A stretch of DNA of 64,000 bases from NCBI RefSeq assembly GCF_004153165.1, contig NZ_SEMD01000004.1, forward strand, positions 124,001 to 188,000, read 5' to 3'. Origin of the DNA: Sporolactobacillus sp. THM7-4 (lineage in GTDB: Bacteria; Bacillota; Bacilli; Bacillales; Sporolactobacillaceae). Below are positions 1 through 7,971 of the stretch, one piece after another. A program made the position numbers and the translations under genes. The notes below the pieces were generated by a model that was given only the letters and a program-made list of their open reading frames with translations, ran no database searches and was not told the DNA's origin. The first letter of the stretch is position 1. Each line of letters opens with the position of its first letter.

Positions 1-279
1 TTAGAAGGTCAGGATCCGGATGATCCGATGTTGATTTGGTTTTTGGCTACGGCATACAATAAGACTGATGATCTGAAAAAGGCGGAAAAATATTATCTGG
101 ATGCCTGGCCTGCTTTCGCTGACAATCCTGAGTTTCTTGAGGAATACGGTGAATATTTAAGAGAAATCGGCAAAACGGGCGAAAGTCTTGAAATTCTGCA
201 GAAGGCTGCAAAGCTTGATCCTGACAATCATGATCTGATTTTATTTGTTGAACGTCTGAAACAGGATTATCAGAGATAA
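1..279 (+). CDS. TPR-repeat protein, C-terminal part (YpiA-like)
   Basis: The reading frame is already open at base 1, so the gene begins before the window and only about 92 C-terminal codons are seen. The visible part is helical and polar, with the W-x-L-A-x-A-Y and A-x-K-L-D-P-D-N spacing of tetratricopeptide repeats (about two repeats). TPRs mediate protein-protein contacts and do not indicate a reaction. In Bacillus the gene directly before ypiB is the TPR gene ypiA, and the next gene here is ypiB, so a YpiA orthologue is the likely identity. It ends with TAA at 277-279, 66 bp before the ypiB start, and is probably co-transcribed with it. Without the N-terminus the family cannot be fixed from sequence alone. 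Confidence 0.75.
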   Translation, partial: LEGQDPDDPMLIWFLATAYNKTDDLKKAEKYYLDAWPAFADNPEFLEEYGEYLREIGKTGESLEILQKAAKLDPDNHDLILFVERLKQDYQR

Positions 280-345
280 ACGGCGAACTAAAATATATAA
301 ATGGAAATCCACGTATTTCTTGAATTCCGGAGAGGGGATGATAGA

Positions 346-882
346 ATGGAGCAGATGGTGTCAAACGTCGAGAAAAAGGCTTTTCTCAGATGGCTTTTAG
401 GACGTCATGTGTTAAAAAACCGAGAGACAGTCTGGTTGCTGAATTATATCATGAGTGATGAAAAGCTGCTTGGACTGATCCATTTTGTTGACAATGTGAC
501 CCAATGCAATCGTGCAATAACCATTTCAGAAACGAGAACGTCGTCATCAGATTTTGAGTATATCAAGGCGAAGGTTGTAACCAATGATCCTGAAAAAGCC
601 TTTCATGATCTCAGACTCAATCAGGACGAAGCAGTCTTTGTGAAAATCAACCTTTCTACTCACAAGTTGTACCCGCAGTATTTTTCAGTTCTTGAAGAAA
701 GACCGGAGATGTCGGAACAGGTTCACGTCGAGTACGGTCAGGCCGCAGAGGATGTATTATCAGAATCAGAGAAAGCGTTTGCAAGAGAAAGGCTTTACAA
801 AGCAATAAATGAAGCTCTTGATTCGGGAGATACAGAAAGGTTTTATAAATTGACCGAGAAACTGAATGCGATGAAAAACTAA
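346..882 (+). CDS. ypiB: YpiB family protein (UPF0302 plus IDEAL domain)
   Basis: A 178-residue cytoplasmic protein. The N-terminal two thirds resemble UPF0302, beginning with an E-K-K-x-F-L-R-W-x-L pattern near residue 9. The C-terminal 40 residues carry an IDEAL-type segment, INEALDSGDTERFYKLTEKL. The ATG at 346 was chosen over the upstream in-frame ATG at 301 because AGAGGGG at 331-337 sits at proper distance and known homologues begin just before the E-K-K motif. In Bacillus, ypiB lies between ypiA and the qcrABC-ypjAB genes; here ypjB follows directly. The molecular role of YpiB is not established. The family assignment is firm, the function open. Confidence 0.88.
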   Translation: MEQMVSNVEKKAFLRWLLGRHVLKNRETVWLLNYIMSDEKLLGLIHFVDNVTQCNRAITISETRTSSSDFEYIKAKVVTNDPEKAFHDLRLNQDEAVFVKINLSTHKLYPQYFSVLEERPEMSEQVHVEYGQAAEDVLSESEKAFARERLYKAINEALDSGDTERFYKLTEKLNAMKN

Positions 883-978
883 ACATCGTTTTCAAGGCCG
901 TCGCTTGAATGGAGCGGCGGTCTACTCCTGTCCTCCTTTTCATATACTGTTCCAGGGAAAGAAGGGGGAGGGCAAGCG

Positions 979-1764
979 ATGCGTATGAAAATAGCAGCGA
1001 TTTTATTCTGCCTGATGTTTTTTGTTACTCTGCCTGACCATGGATATGCTAAAGAAGTCAACGCAAAAGAGCAGCAGCTTGTACAACTGTCTGATTTGTC
1101 TGATCGGATATTTCAGTATGCTGACACAAATCAATTGAGTGCAGCGAAAAGTCTTTTGCAGGAGTTTGATCAAAAGTGGGACAGGATGGAATCTGATTTT
1201 CCCGACACGGATGGACGGGTGGTTGACTTGGCGGCGCTTCAGCTGAAACTTTCACTGGATTCCAACGTAAATAAAAGTGAGATAAGAAACGCGGCCGTTT
1301 CTCTGCGGCTTTGCGTAGACGCTTTGGAGCCGAACGGCAGCCCGCTGTGGAAAGGTTTACAGTCCCAGGTTCTGGTTCCGATCGACGGAATGAAGAAGGC
1401 ACTTGTATCAAAAAATCATTCGACGTTTCAGGAGGAACTGAATCAGTTTCTTAACAGTTATGATCTGATTTATCCCTCGCTTGTGATTGATGAGCAACCC
1501 GATGTTGTGCGACTGCTTAATCAGAGAGTTTCCGCTTTTTCCGATCAGCGGACCACGGCCGGCCGCGAAAAAGATCGGATCCGGCAGCTCGGAGTGATCG
1601 AACGCGAACTGTCCGCCGTTTTCAAAAATTCACAAGATTCAGGGGAAGATCGGTTACTTCCGCTTTTTTCGGCTCTCGGCGCCGTTTTGCTGGCTGTGCT
1701 TTCTTTTGTGTCATGGAGAAAATATCTGGGAGATCGCAACAGTCGGACGAATTGGCATTTTTAA
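979..1764 (+). CDS. ypjB: Sporulation protein YpjB-like, membrane anchored
   Basis: 261 residues. A signal-type hydrophobic stretch (IAAILFCLMFFVTLP, about residues 4-18) is followed by a helical extracytoplasmic domain. A single membrane segment near the C-terminus (LLPLFSALGAVLLAVLSFVSW, written here as residues about 226-246) ends in a short basic tail. This matches Bacillus YpjB in length, layout and position near ypiB; YpjB is annotated as a sporulation protein of unknown mechanism. GGGGGAGG at 964-972 supports the ATG at 979. A GC-rich hairpin without a T-run lies in the 96-bp gap after ypiB (about 898-923). The bc-complex genes and ypjA that normally separate ypiB from ypjB are absent. 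Confidence 0.75.
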   Translation: MRMKIAAILFCLMFFVTLPDHGYAKEVNAKEQQLVQLSDLSDRIFQYADTNQLSAAKSLLQEFDQKWDRMESDFPDTDGRVVDLAALQLKLSLDSNVNKSEIRNAAVSLRLCVDALEPNGSPLWKGLQSQVLVPIDGMKKALVSKNHSTFQEELNQFLNSYDLIYPSLVIDEQPDVVRLLNQRVSAFSDQRTTAGREKDRIRQLGVIERELSAVFKNSQDSGEDRLLPLFSALGAVLLAVLSFVSWRKYLGDRNSRTNWHF

Positions 1765-1785
1765 TCGTGTGGGTGTGCCAATTTT

Positions 1786-1814
1786 TTGACAAAAGGACAG
1801 GATTTGACTAAAAT
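1786..1814 (+). promoter_or_regulatory. Sigma-A-type promoter for the zinc metallopeptidase gene
   Basis: TTGACA at 1786-1791 and TAAAAT at 1809-1814 are separated by exactly 17 bp. The start codon at 1846 lies 31 bp after the -10 box. Because an in-frame TTG coincides with the -35 box, a longer protein starting at 1786 is unlikely. Confidence 0.7.
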
Positions 1815-1845
1815 TGACTTTGATGATTTCAGTGGAGGAATGAGC

Positions 1846-2529
1846 ATGTTACAATTCTTAATTTACATGGCTATTTTAATGCTTATCCCATTATGGGCAC
1901 AGATGAAGGTTAAATCGACTTATTCGGAATTTGCTGAAGTGGCGAACTCATCCGGTATGACAGGTGCCCAGACGGCAAGAAAAATTCTTGATGACAACGG
2001 GTTGTATGACGTCACCATCCGTGAAGTTCCCGGAACACTGACGGATCATTACGATCCCCGTGATAAATCGGTCAACCTGTCATCCGATATTTATCACAAT
2101 GCTTCAATTTCAGGAACAGCAGTTGCTGCCCACGAAGTCGGTCATGCGATCCAGGACGCGAACGACTATACGTTCATGCGGATAAGAAGTGCACTTGTAC
2201 CGGTTGCGAACCTGGGATCCAACCTTTCGTACTTTCTGATTCTGGCTGGTTTTCTTTTCGGTGTTATGCAGCTGGCCACGCTGGGTGTTATTTTCTTCGC
2301 TGCTGCTGTCCTGTTCCAGCTTGTCACGCTGCCTGTTGAATTCGATGCGTCAGGAAGAGCACTGAGGCAAATCGTCACTTTAGGTATTGTTCAGGACAAC
2401 GAACAGAAACAGGCGAAGAAAGTGCTTTCCGCCGCTGCCATGACGTATGTTGCCGCGGCGCTCGTATCAGCTATGGAGCTGGCCCGGTTTATTCTGATGA
2501 TTGTTATGTCTAACAACCGCGAAAACTGA
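1846..2529 (+). CDS. Membrane neutral zinc metallopeptidase (YugP family)
   Basis: 227 residues. A membrane segment at about residues 3-18 is followed by a domain with the zinc-binding HEVGH motif at about 96-100, then further hydrophobic segments at about 125-165 and 195-217. This is the layout of the YugP/Zn_peptidase_2 family, predicted zinc-dependent membrane proteases whose natural substrate is not known. Start 1846 was chosen because GTGGAGG ends 7 bp upstream; ATG 1840 is too close to it and TTG 1786 is the -35 box. It has its own promoter in the 3' flank of ypjB and a terminator-like hairpin after it, so it is probably monocistronic. The catalytic motif is intact. Confidence 0.88.
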   Translation: MLQFLIYMAILMLIPLWAQMKVKSTYSEFAEVANSSGMTGAQTARKILDDNGLYDVTIREVPGTLTDHYDPRDKSVNLSSDIYHNASISGTAVAAHEVGHAIQDANDYTFMRIRSALVPVANLGSNLSYFLILAGFLFGVMQLATLGVIFFAAAVLFQLVTLPVEFDASGRALRQIVTLGIVQDNEQKQAKKVLSAAAMTYVAAALVSAMELARFILMIVMSNNREN

Positions 2530-2552
2530 GCGTGATCATAAATCGTGGGAGA

Positions 2553-2588
2553 AAAAGCCGTCCGCCTGCGTTCAGGGGGCGGTTTTTT
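2553..2588 (+). terminator. Rho-independent terminator after the metallopeptidase gene
   Basis: CCGCC (2562-2566) pairs with GGCGG (2578-2582), followed by a run of seven T. An A-rich stretch precedes the stem. Confidence 0.65.
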
Positions 2589-2624
2589 TACGTTCTGGCT
2601 GTCCGGGTTGCGACGAATAAAAAA

Positions 2625-2681
2625 GGACGGGCTTTGACTCCGGGACGTACGGGTGCCGAAAGCCATCCCGAGTTTTTGTCC
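2625..2681 (+). other. Possible structured leader upstream of queT
   Basis: GGAC (2625-2628) can pair with GTCC (2678-2681), GGG (2629-2631) with CCC (2667-2669), and GCTTT (2631-2635) with AAAGC (2659-2663) around a G-rich loop. QueT genes are often controlled by preQ1 riboswitches, but I do not see the class I signature (short stem plus A-rich tail next to the ribosome site). It may be an unclassified leader or simply a chance fold. Confidence 0.25.
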
Positions 2682-2743
2682 TGACCACCCTGTGCCGGTT
2701 TTCTTCATCTCTCACTGATCTTTATTCGAGGAGGTGATTCACG

Positions 2744-3229
2744 ATGAAAATCAGATGGATCGCAGTCAATGCGATTCTGGCGGCTCTTTACATAGTTGTG
2801 ACTTTTTTTCTTCAGCCGATCAGTTTCTACGCTGTCCAGTTTCGTATTTCTGAAATGTTAAACCATCTTGTCGTCTTTAACAAGAGATATTTTATTGGTA
2901 TTGTTACGGGCGTCTTTATCGGTAATCTTTTCTTTTCGCCGCTCCTGCCTTACGACCTTATTTTCGGGACCGGACAGTCAGCTCTTGCTCTTCTGACAAC
3001 AATCGTCTGCTCGAGGTTTATAAAAAATACGCGGGCACTGCTGCTGATTAATACCGGCGTTTTTACATTGACGATGTTCTTTATCGCCTGGGAATTGAAT
3101 CTTGTCGGACATTACCCGTTTCTGTACACCTGGATGACCGCGGCTGCCGGTGAATGCGCCGTTATGCTTACAGGCGCTCCCATTATCTCGATGATCAATA
3201 AGCGTGTCCATTTTGAAAAGCTGATTTGA
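2744..3229 (+). CDS. queT: QueT-type queuosine precursor transporter (ECF S component)
   Basis: 161 residues with about five to six hydrophobic segments. It contains the family-typical early stretch FRISEMLNHLVVFNKRY (about 36-52) followed by G-V-F-I-G-N. QueT proteins are substrate-binding membrane components of energy-coupling-factor transporters and are thought to import a queuosine precursor such as preQ1. They work with shared EcfA/EcfT subunits encoded elsewhere. GAGGAGGTGA at 2728-2737 fits the ATG at 2744. A structured leader may lie upstream. The gene stands alone and shares a bidirectional terminator with fetB. Substrate identity rests on family assignment only. Confidence 0.85.
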   Translation: MKIRWIAVNAILAALYIVVTFFLQPISFYAVQFRISEMLNHLVVFNKRYFIGIVTGVFIGNLFFSPLLPYDLIFGTGQSALALLTTIVCSRFIKNTRALLLINTGVFTLTMFFIAWELNLVGHYPFLYTWMTAAAGECAVMLTGAPIISMINKRVHFEKLI

Positions 3230-3288
3230 CTCGTTTAAAGAAACCTTGCAAAGTCAGGCTTCAGGCTAAAGCCTGAGATTGGCTTATA

Positions 3289-3328
3289 AAACGTGAAAAG
3301 CACCCTTCAATGGGTGCTTTTCACGTTT
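3289..3328. terminator. Bidirectional terminator between queT and fetB
   Basis: A perfect 17-bp stem (3289-3305 with 3312-3328) encloses the loop TTCAAT, with A/T-rich ends on both sides. It lies between the convergent genes and overlaps the fetB stop codon. A second small hairpin (3261-3276) precedes it. Confidence 0.85.
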
Positions 3329-4116
3329 AATTCGTTTTCTTTCAGCTGGCATCTGTTATTGAAGAAAGCCATATAGCTAATCTGAACAAAAAGCAAAACC
3401 GTGAGTGACGCGCCGCCGACAATTCCGAGCATGACAGCAATCTGATAACGGATAGCCATAAGAGGGGAGGCTCCTCCGATGATCTGGCCGGTCATCATGC
3501 CGGGCAGAAAGACAATGCCCATGCCAACCATTGAATTGATCGTCGGCAGCATGGCGCTGTCAAACGCCTGGTTGATGATCGGACGGGTTGCTTCACGAGG
3601 CGTAGCTCCGAGCATCAGTGCCGTTTCAACCATTTGCTTATTAGCATTCATGCCATTAAGAAGCGTGTTGACGCCGAGCGAAATACCTGTCATTGTATTG
3701 CCGATGATCATTCCGGAGACAGGAATGACATATCTCGGATTGTACCAGGGAGAGACACTCAACGTCACCATTAGAAAATAAACCAGGGTCGCGAGCACAC
3801 CCAATGCCATAGAGATGGCAATTTTTTTCTTTAATTCACGATTCAGCGGTATTTTCGCACGCTGATAAACGTTATAAATGGCAAAAAGAAGCATGAAGAC
3901 CAGGATAATAAGCGTATATACAGGATGGGCATGAGTAAAGATATACGCCAGAAGATATCCGACAATCATCAGCTGAATCGTCATCCGGACGGAAGAAATC
4001 AGAATCTCCTTTTCTCGCGGAATACCTTTTATCCTGACAATGATTAATAGAATCACAATAAACAGATACGCCGATGCCAGTTGCCAAAGCGTCAGATCAC
4101 TGCTCAACCCGTTCAC
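3307..4116 (-). CDS. fetB: FetB-type ABC transporter permease (iron export family)
   Basis: 269 residues with about seven membrane segments, belonging to the UPF0014/FetB family. Typical stretches are V-I-P-V-S-G-M-I-I-G-N-T-M-T near the middle and A-L-M-L-G-A-T-P-R-E-A in the following cytoplasmic loop. In Escherichia coli FetAB lowers cellular iron during oxidative stress; whether the substrate is the same here is inference. The start is GTG at 4114-4116, overlapping the end of fetA by 20 bp. A TTG at 4105-4107 with better spacing from AAGGGAGA is an alternative start. The pair forms a two-gene operon read leftward. Confidence 0.85.
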   Translation of the reverse strand: MNGLSSDLTLWQLASAYLFIVILLIIVRIKGIPREKEILISSVRMTIQLMIVGYLLAYIFTHAHPVYTLIILVFMLLFAIYNVYQRAKIPLNRELKKKIAISMALGVLATLVYFLMVTLSVSPWYNPRYVIPVSGMIIGNTMTGISLGVNTLLNGMNANKQMVETALMLGATPREATRPIINQAFDSAMLPTINSMVGMGIVFLPGMMTGQIIGGASPLMAIRYQIAVMLGIVGGASLTVLLFVQISYMAFFNNRCQLKENELNVKSTH

Positions 4117-4759
4117 TCTCCCTTACGACATGACCGCTTCTGATCTCGATAATATGCTCGGCATAATCACTCACGACCGCCTTTGAATGGGTGACCATGA
4201 CGAGTGTTTTCTTATTTTCATGAACATAATCAGTTAATTCCTCCATGATGAGGTGAGTCGTCTCTTCATCAAGTGCAGAGGAAGGCTCATCCAGAAGAAG
4301 AACGGGCGGATCAAGCAGAAGGACGCGAGCGAGACCCACCCGTTGTCTTTCTCCGCCGGACAGCGATTCGCTGTCTGTATCCAGATCTTTATTCAAGTGA
4401 ACGCGTGCAAGCAATTTGTCCAGTTCGGAATCCGGCACATTCGGCCTGCCGGCAAAACGGAGCGCGATGAAAAGATTATCCCTGACGGTTCCTTTAAACA
4501 TTGCAGGCGTCTGGGGAAGCATCACCACTTTCCTTCGCAGATCAACCGGGTTCAGATCGAAAATGGAGGTTCCGTTTACTTTAATCTCGCCGCTATCCGG
4601 ACTGATCAAGTGGTTCAGCATTTTGAGCAACGTTGTTTTTCCACTGCCACTTTCACCAATAATACAGGTAATCGTATCAGCCGGTATGGACAGCTGATCA
4701 ATAGACAGGATATTTTTATACTTTAACTGATGGATAGAAAACATCGGTGGCTGGGACAT
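4097..4759 (-). CDS. fetA: FetA-type ABC transporter ATP-binding protein
   Basis: 220 residues, a single nucleotide-binding domain. Walker A GESGSGKTT lies at about residues 35-43, the signature LSGGERQR at about 134-141, and Walker B VLLLDEPSSALD at about 152-163, with the switch histidine in VMVTHSK. It would power the FetB permease encoded directly downstream with overlap. The ATG at 4757-4759 was chosen because AAAGGTGA sits 5-6 bp before it on the minus strand; a GTG three codons upstream lies inside that ribosome site. All motifs are intact, so it should be an active ATPase. Iron as substrate is inferred from the FetB partner. Confidence 0.88.
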   Translation of the reverse strand: MSQPPMFSIHQLKYKNILSIDQLSIPADTITCIIGESGSGKTTLLKMLNHLISPDSGEIKVNGTSIFDLNPVDLRRKVVMLPQTPAMFKGTVRDNLFIALRFAGRPNVPDSELDKLLARVHLNKDLDTDSESLSGGERQRVGLARVLLLDPPVLLLDEPSSALDEETTHLIMEELTDYVHENKKTLVMVTHSKAVVSDYAEHIIEIRSGHVVRESERVEQ

Positions 4760-4993
4760 GGTCTTCACCTTTCAGGATGGATTCCGCATAAAATGCGCTT
4801 TACAGCCTGGTTTGCCGGGCATCAGGATCGTTATAATGCCTGAATCACGCTGTTACTATTTTATAATAGCCTCAGTTAAAGCTCAATGGCTTCCTGGTAT
4901 CTGTCAAGTGTTTGTGACTTCCCTTCCTGTTGACAGGATCATCCATCAAATTATAATGAATCGTATACTAATATAAAAAGAGGTAAAGAAACA

Positions 4994-5764
4994 ATGGTAG
5001 TCACAGTAAAAGATTTATCGGAAAAGCTTTTTCAGGCGTACCAGCAGAAAAAACCGCTCAGCTGGGAAGAATATCAAAATTCCGGGCTGACGCCAGATAC
5101 TTCTTATCAGGTGCAGCATGCTTTCAATCAAAAGAAGGGTGAGGCAGTAAAAGGGTATAAAATCAGTTTAACCAGCGAGCAAACGCAAAACATGTTCCAT
5201 TCAGATTCACCGCTCTATGGACAGATCGTTGAATCCGCGATTCTGAAAGACGGCGCTTCGGTGTCTCTGGATGAATTGTTTGAACCCCTTATCGAACTTG
5301 AACTGGAATTCACAGCCAAAGAGGATCTTTCAGCAGATGACGATGAAAAGACTCTGTTAGCGAAGACAGAAATAGCCCCTGGAATTGAAGTCCCCGACTC
5401 GCGTTTCAAGGACTGGTTCCCTAAGCTTCCCCTTGAACTCGTCATTTCCGACAGCGCCGTCTGTGGAAAAATTGTCGTCGGGAAAGCGGCGCCCAGGCTG
5501 TCAGTCGATCAACTGTCTGATATCCGAACAAAGGTCACTTTGAACGGGAAAGAACTGATGAGCGGAATTTCTTCTGAAGTTCTGGGCAACCCAATACATG
5601 CATTGAAATGGCTGGTAGGAAAACTGGATCAGGAAGGGAAAAAAGTAACCAGAGGGACGACGGTATCAACAGGGACATTCTGTTTACCGAAAAGTCTCGA
5701 ACGGGGTACTTATATCGCGACATTCGATCACGGGATTGGCAGTGTGACGCTGAACGTTAAATAA
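4994..5764 (+). CDS. 2-keto-4-pentenoate hydratase / fumarylacetoacetase family protein
   Basis: 256 residues resembling the MhpD-type hydratases of the fumarylacetoacetate hydrolase fold. The segments V-K-G-Y-K-I-S-L-T and E-L-E-L-E-F (metal-binding acidic residues) followed by a conserved I-A-P-G-I-E-V-P-D-S-R-F motif are visible. Family members hydrate 2-hydroxypenta-2,4-dienoate in meta-cleavage of aromatics or decarboxylate related compounds. No other meta-cleavage gene is nearby, so the true substrate is unclear. AGAGGT upstream and the ATG at 4994 fit. The gene is flanked by a divergent fetAB operon and followed by its own terminator, so it looks monocistronic. Confidence 0.8.
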   Translation: MVVTVKDLSEKLFQAYQQKKPLSWEEYQNSGLTPDTSYQVQHAFNQKKGEAVKGYKISLTSEQTQNMFHSDSPLYGQIVESAILKDGASVSLDELFEPLIELELEFTAKEDLSADDDEKTLLAKTEIAPGIEVPDSRFKDWFPKLPLELVISDSAVCGKIVVGKAAPRLSVDQLSDIRTKVTLNGKELMSGISSEVLGNPIHALKWLVGKLDQEGKKVTRGTTVSTGTFCLPKSLERGTYIATFDHGIGSVTLNVK

Positions 5765-5782
5765 TTCACCAAAAAGACTCAG

Positions 5783-5830
5783 GAAGCAGAATCGTTCATT
5801 CCGTATAGATAAAGGATTCTGCTTCTTATT
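5783..5830 (+). terminator. Terminator after the hydratase gene
   Basis: GAAGCAGAATC (5783-5793) pairs perfectly with GATTCTGCTTC (5815-5825), followed by TTATTTC. The T-run is weak but the stem is 11 bp. Confidence 0.6.
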
Positions 5831-5973
5831 TCATGATCTTGAGTGTAAAAGTTCAGCGGAAAGGGCAATTGAAAGAGCTTCAGCTGAGAACGATTTAAAA
5901 AGCAGTGCAGACACCCTTATGCCGCCCGGACATGTTATAATGGCTGATAGAGTCATAGAAATGGGGAGATTTT

Positions 5974-6891
5974 TTGAGAGAAAGATCGAAACTGCTGCTT
6001 GTTGATGGAATGGCCCTGCTGTTCAGGGCTTTTTATGCGACAGCGCCAACCGGGCAATTTATGATTAATGACAGAGGAGTTCCGACTAATGGTGTTCAGG
6101 GATTTTTGAGGCATCTCCTTCTGGCGATACAAAGCAGGCATCCGTCACATGTCGCCGTATGCTGGGATATGGGCAAGAAGACCTTTCGTCATGATCTGTT
6201 TGATGGCTACAAGGCGAACCGGTCGATACCTCCTGTCGAGATGATTCCGCAATTTGACCTCGCCAGACAAATGACTGAAGCCCTTCAAATTCCGAATATC
6301 GGGCTTGAGGGTTATGAGGCTGATGATTGTATCGGCACGGTTGCGAAGAAGATGCAGGAAGAGGCGGATGTCGCGATCGTAACGGGAGATCGTGACCTTC
6401 TGCAGCTGCTTGATCGTCATATCGGTGTTGATCTTCTTCAGAAAGGGTATGGCAATTATCGAAGCTATACCATGCGTGCATTTACAGCAAAATATGGAAT
6501 TACGCCCCGCCAGTTCATTGATGTTAAAGCTTTGATGGGAGACTCCAGCGACGGATATCCGGGTGTCAGGGGGATCGGAGAGAAAACAGCTGTGAAATTG
6601 ATCAAGCAGTTTGGCGGTATCGATGCCATGCTCGATCACCTTGATCTATTGCCTGGCGGACAAAAGAAAAAAATCGCCTCTGATGTACGGATGCTTCATC
6701 TTTCGCGTGAGCTTGCCGAAATCCATTGTAATATTCCTGTGGACTTGTCGATGGATGAGGCATCCTTTGACGGTATTCCCGAATCGTTTGTCAAACAAGT
6801 GACGGATCATGGGATGCAGATGGTTAAGCATGATCTCATACGCATCAAGTGGGACAGGAACATGGATTCATCTAGCGGAACGTCCGTTTAA
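5974..6891 (+). CDS. 5'-3' exonuclease (PIN plus H3TH, YpcP-like)
   Basis: 305 residues homologous to the 5'-nuclease domain of DNA polymerase I, present here as a separate protein. The N-terminus has L-L-L-V-D-G-M-A-L-L-F-R-A-F (metal-binding Asp), then D-x-x-K-x-x-R (HDLFDGYKANR), GYEADD and V-T-G-D-R-D clusters. The DNA-binding helix-hairpin-helix GDSSDGYPGVRGIGEKTA lies at about residues 190-207. Such proteins remove RNA primers and flap ends. The start is TTG at 5974 with GGGGAGA at 5963-5969. A TATAAT at 5936-5941 is a likely -10 box with no clear -35. It appears to be a single-gene unit. Confidence 0.9.
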   Translation: MRERSKLLLVDGMALLFRAFYATAPTGQFMINDRGVPTNGVQGFLRHLLLAIQSRHPSHVAVCWDMGKKTFRHDLFDGYKANRSIPPVEMIPQFDLARQMTEALQIPNIGLEGYEADDCIGTVAKKMQEEADVAIVTGDRDLLQLLDRHIGVDLLQKGYGNYRSYTMRAFTAKYGITPRQFIDVKALMGDSSDGYPGVRGIGEKTAVKLIKQFGGIDAMLDHLDLLPGGQKKKIASDVRMLHLSRELAEIHCNIPVDLSMDEASFDGIPESFVKQVTDHGMQMVKHDLIRIKWDRNMDSSSGTSV

Positions 6892-6961
6892 GTCAAGCCA
6901 GAATCGGTACCGATTCAGAAAAGTACAGATTCCGGTTCTTTATCTTACCATTCAAAACTGT

Positions 6962-7801
6962 TCAGGACTCCAGTGCACGGTCGACAGAAGCACCGTAGCC
7001 TTCGCCAAACATGTTGAGATGGCAGAGCAGATAATAAAGCTGATACCAGGAAATGCGCTCCTCCCACCCCGGGTCGAGGGGGAAAACATCGTTATAAGTC
7101 TGATAAAAATCGGTACCGAATCCTCCAAATAAGCGGGTCATGGCGATATCCATCTCACGGTTGCCATAAAATACAGCCGGATCAATCAGCACGGGTTCGC
7201 CTCCTTCGGAAAACAGGACATTACCGCTCCAAAGATCGCCATGAAGCAGGCTGGGTATGACCTGACTCTTTTGACAGGTTTTTTGAATGGCGGCGGCAAG
7301 CTTTTCAAACTTTCTTTGCCGGTACATGTTCCAGTATCCCCTTTTTTTGGCTATCTCGATTTGCGGGAAAAGCCGCCATTTTAAATAAAACGTTGCCCAA
7401 TCTTTTTCCCAATGATTATATTGGGGAAGCTGCCCGGCATAATTGTCTTCGTCGAACCCGAAAGCGGGAGACGTTATCTTGTGAACGCGGGCAACAGCCT
7501 GTCCGAGCATCTGATCATTCCGGGAGCCGGCGGCCGGTATCCATTCCAGAATCAGGAAGTCTTTATCGCTGATTTGCCCCGAAGCGATGACACGCGGCGT
7601 TCTCACCGCCTCGCGAAGCCGTTTCAGTCCGGTCATCTCTCCGGTAAAAAAGTTTCCCGGAACATGTTTATGCACCTTAAGAAAATAGCGGCGACCTCTG
7701 CTTTCCAGGGCAAAAGTTTTGTTAATATCGCCTCCGGATACCGGAAAAGCTCGATCAACAGGCTGAATCGGCAATTTGTGAAGCCAATTGTTCGATGGCA
7801 T
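6962..7801 (-). CDS. Fructosamine/ketosamine-3-kinase family protein
   Basis: 279 residues with an APH-like kinase fold. The N-terminus has G-G-D-I-N-K-T-F and a lysine in Y-F-L-K-V-H; the catalytic loop is LLHGDLWSGNVLF (about residues 184-196), followed by the metal-binding D of V-L-I-D-P-A-V. Family members phosphorylate sugar adducts on proteins or small amines so that the adduct falls off, a deglycation repair step. AAGGAAGG precedes the ATG at 7799-7801. The gene is transcribed leftward, divergent from the FAD oxidoreductase. All catalytic residues are present. The natural substrate in bacteria is uncertain. Confidence 0.87.
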   Translation of the reverse strand: MPSNNWLHKLPIQPVDRAFPVSGGDINKTFALESRGRRYFLKVHKHVPGNFFTGEMTGLKRLREAVRTPRVIASGQISDKDFLILEWIPAAGSRNDQMLGQAVARVHKITSPAFGFDEDNYAGQLPQYNHWEKDWATFYLKWRLFPQIEIAKKRGYWNMYRQRKFEKLAAAIQKTCQKSQVIPSLLHGDLWSGNVLFSEGGEPVLIDPAVFYGNREMDIAMTRLFGGFGTDFYQTYNDVFPLDPGWEERISWYQLYYLLCHLNMFGEGYGASVDRALES

Positions 7802-7971
7802 ATAAATTCCTTCCTTTTCGTCTTTGTCATATAAGAGAATTTCAAATCAGGTATATACCCTCATTTGACGAATGATAAACGTGGACGGTGAATCTGCTCC
7901 GGTTTATGCTGCTGGTCAGAAGTCGGGGTTTCCTCACCAAAAATGATGAAAAAGGGGTGTGACTCATTTCA

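Noticed and set aside
883-978. GC-rich hairpin between ypiB and ypjB as a terminator
   Set aside because: No T-run follows; the two genes are probably co-transcribed.
6901-6916. 16-bp palindrome GAATCGGTACCGATTC
   Set aside because: It lies between two convergent gene ends where an operator makes little sense; probably part of a weak terminator fold or chance.
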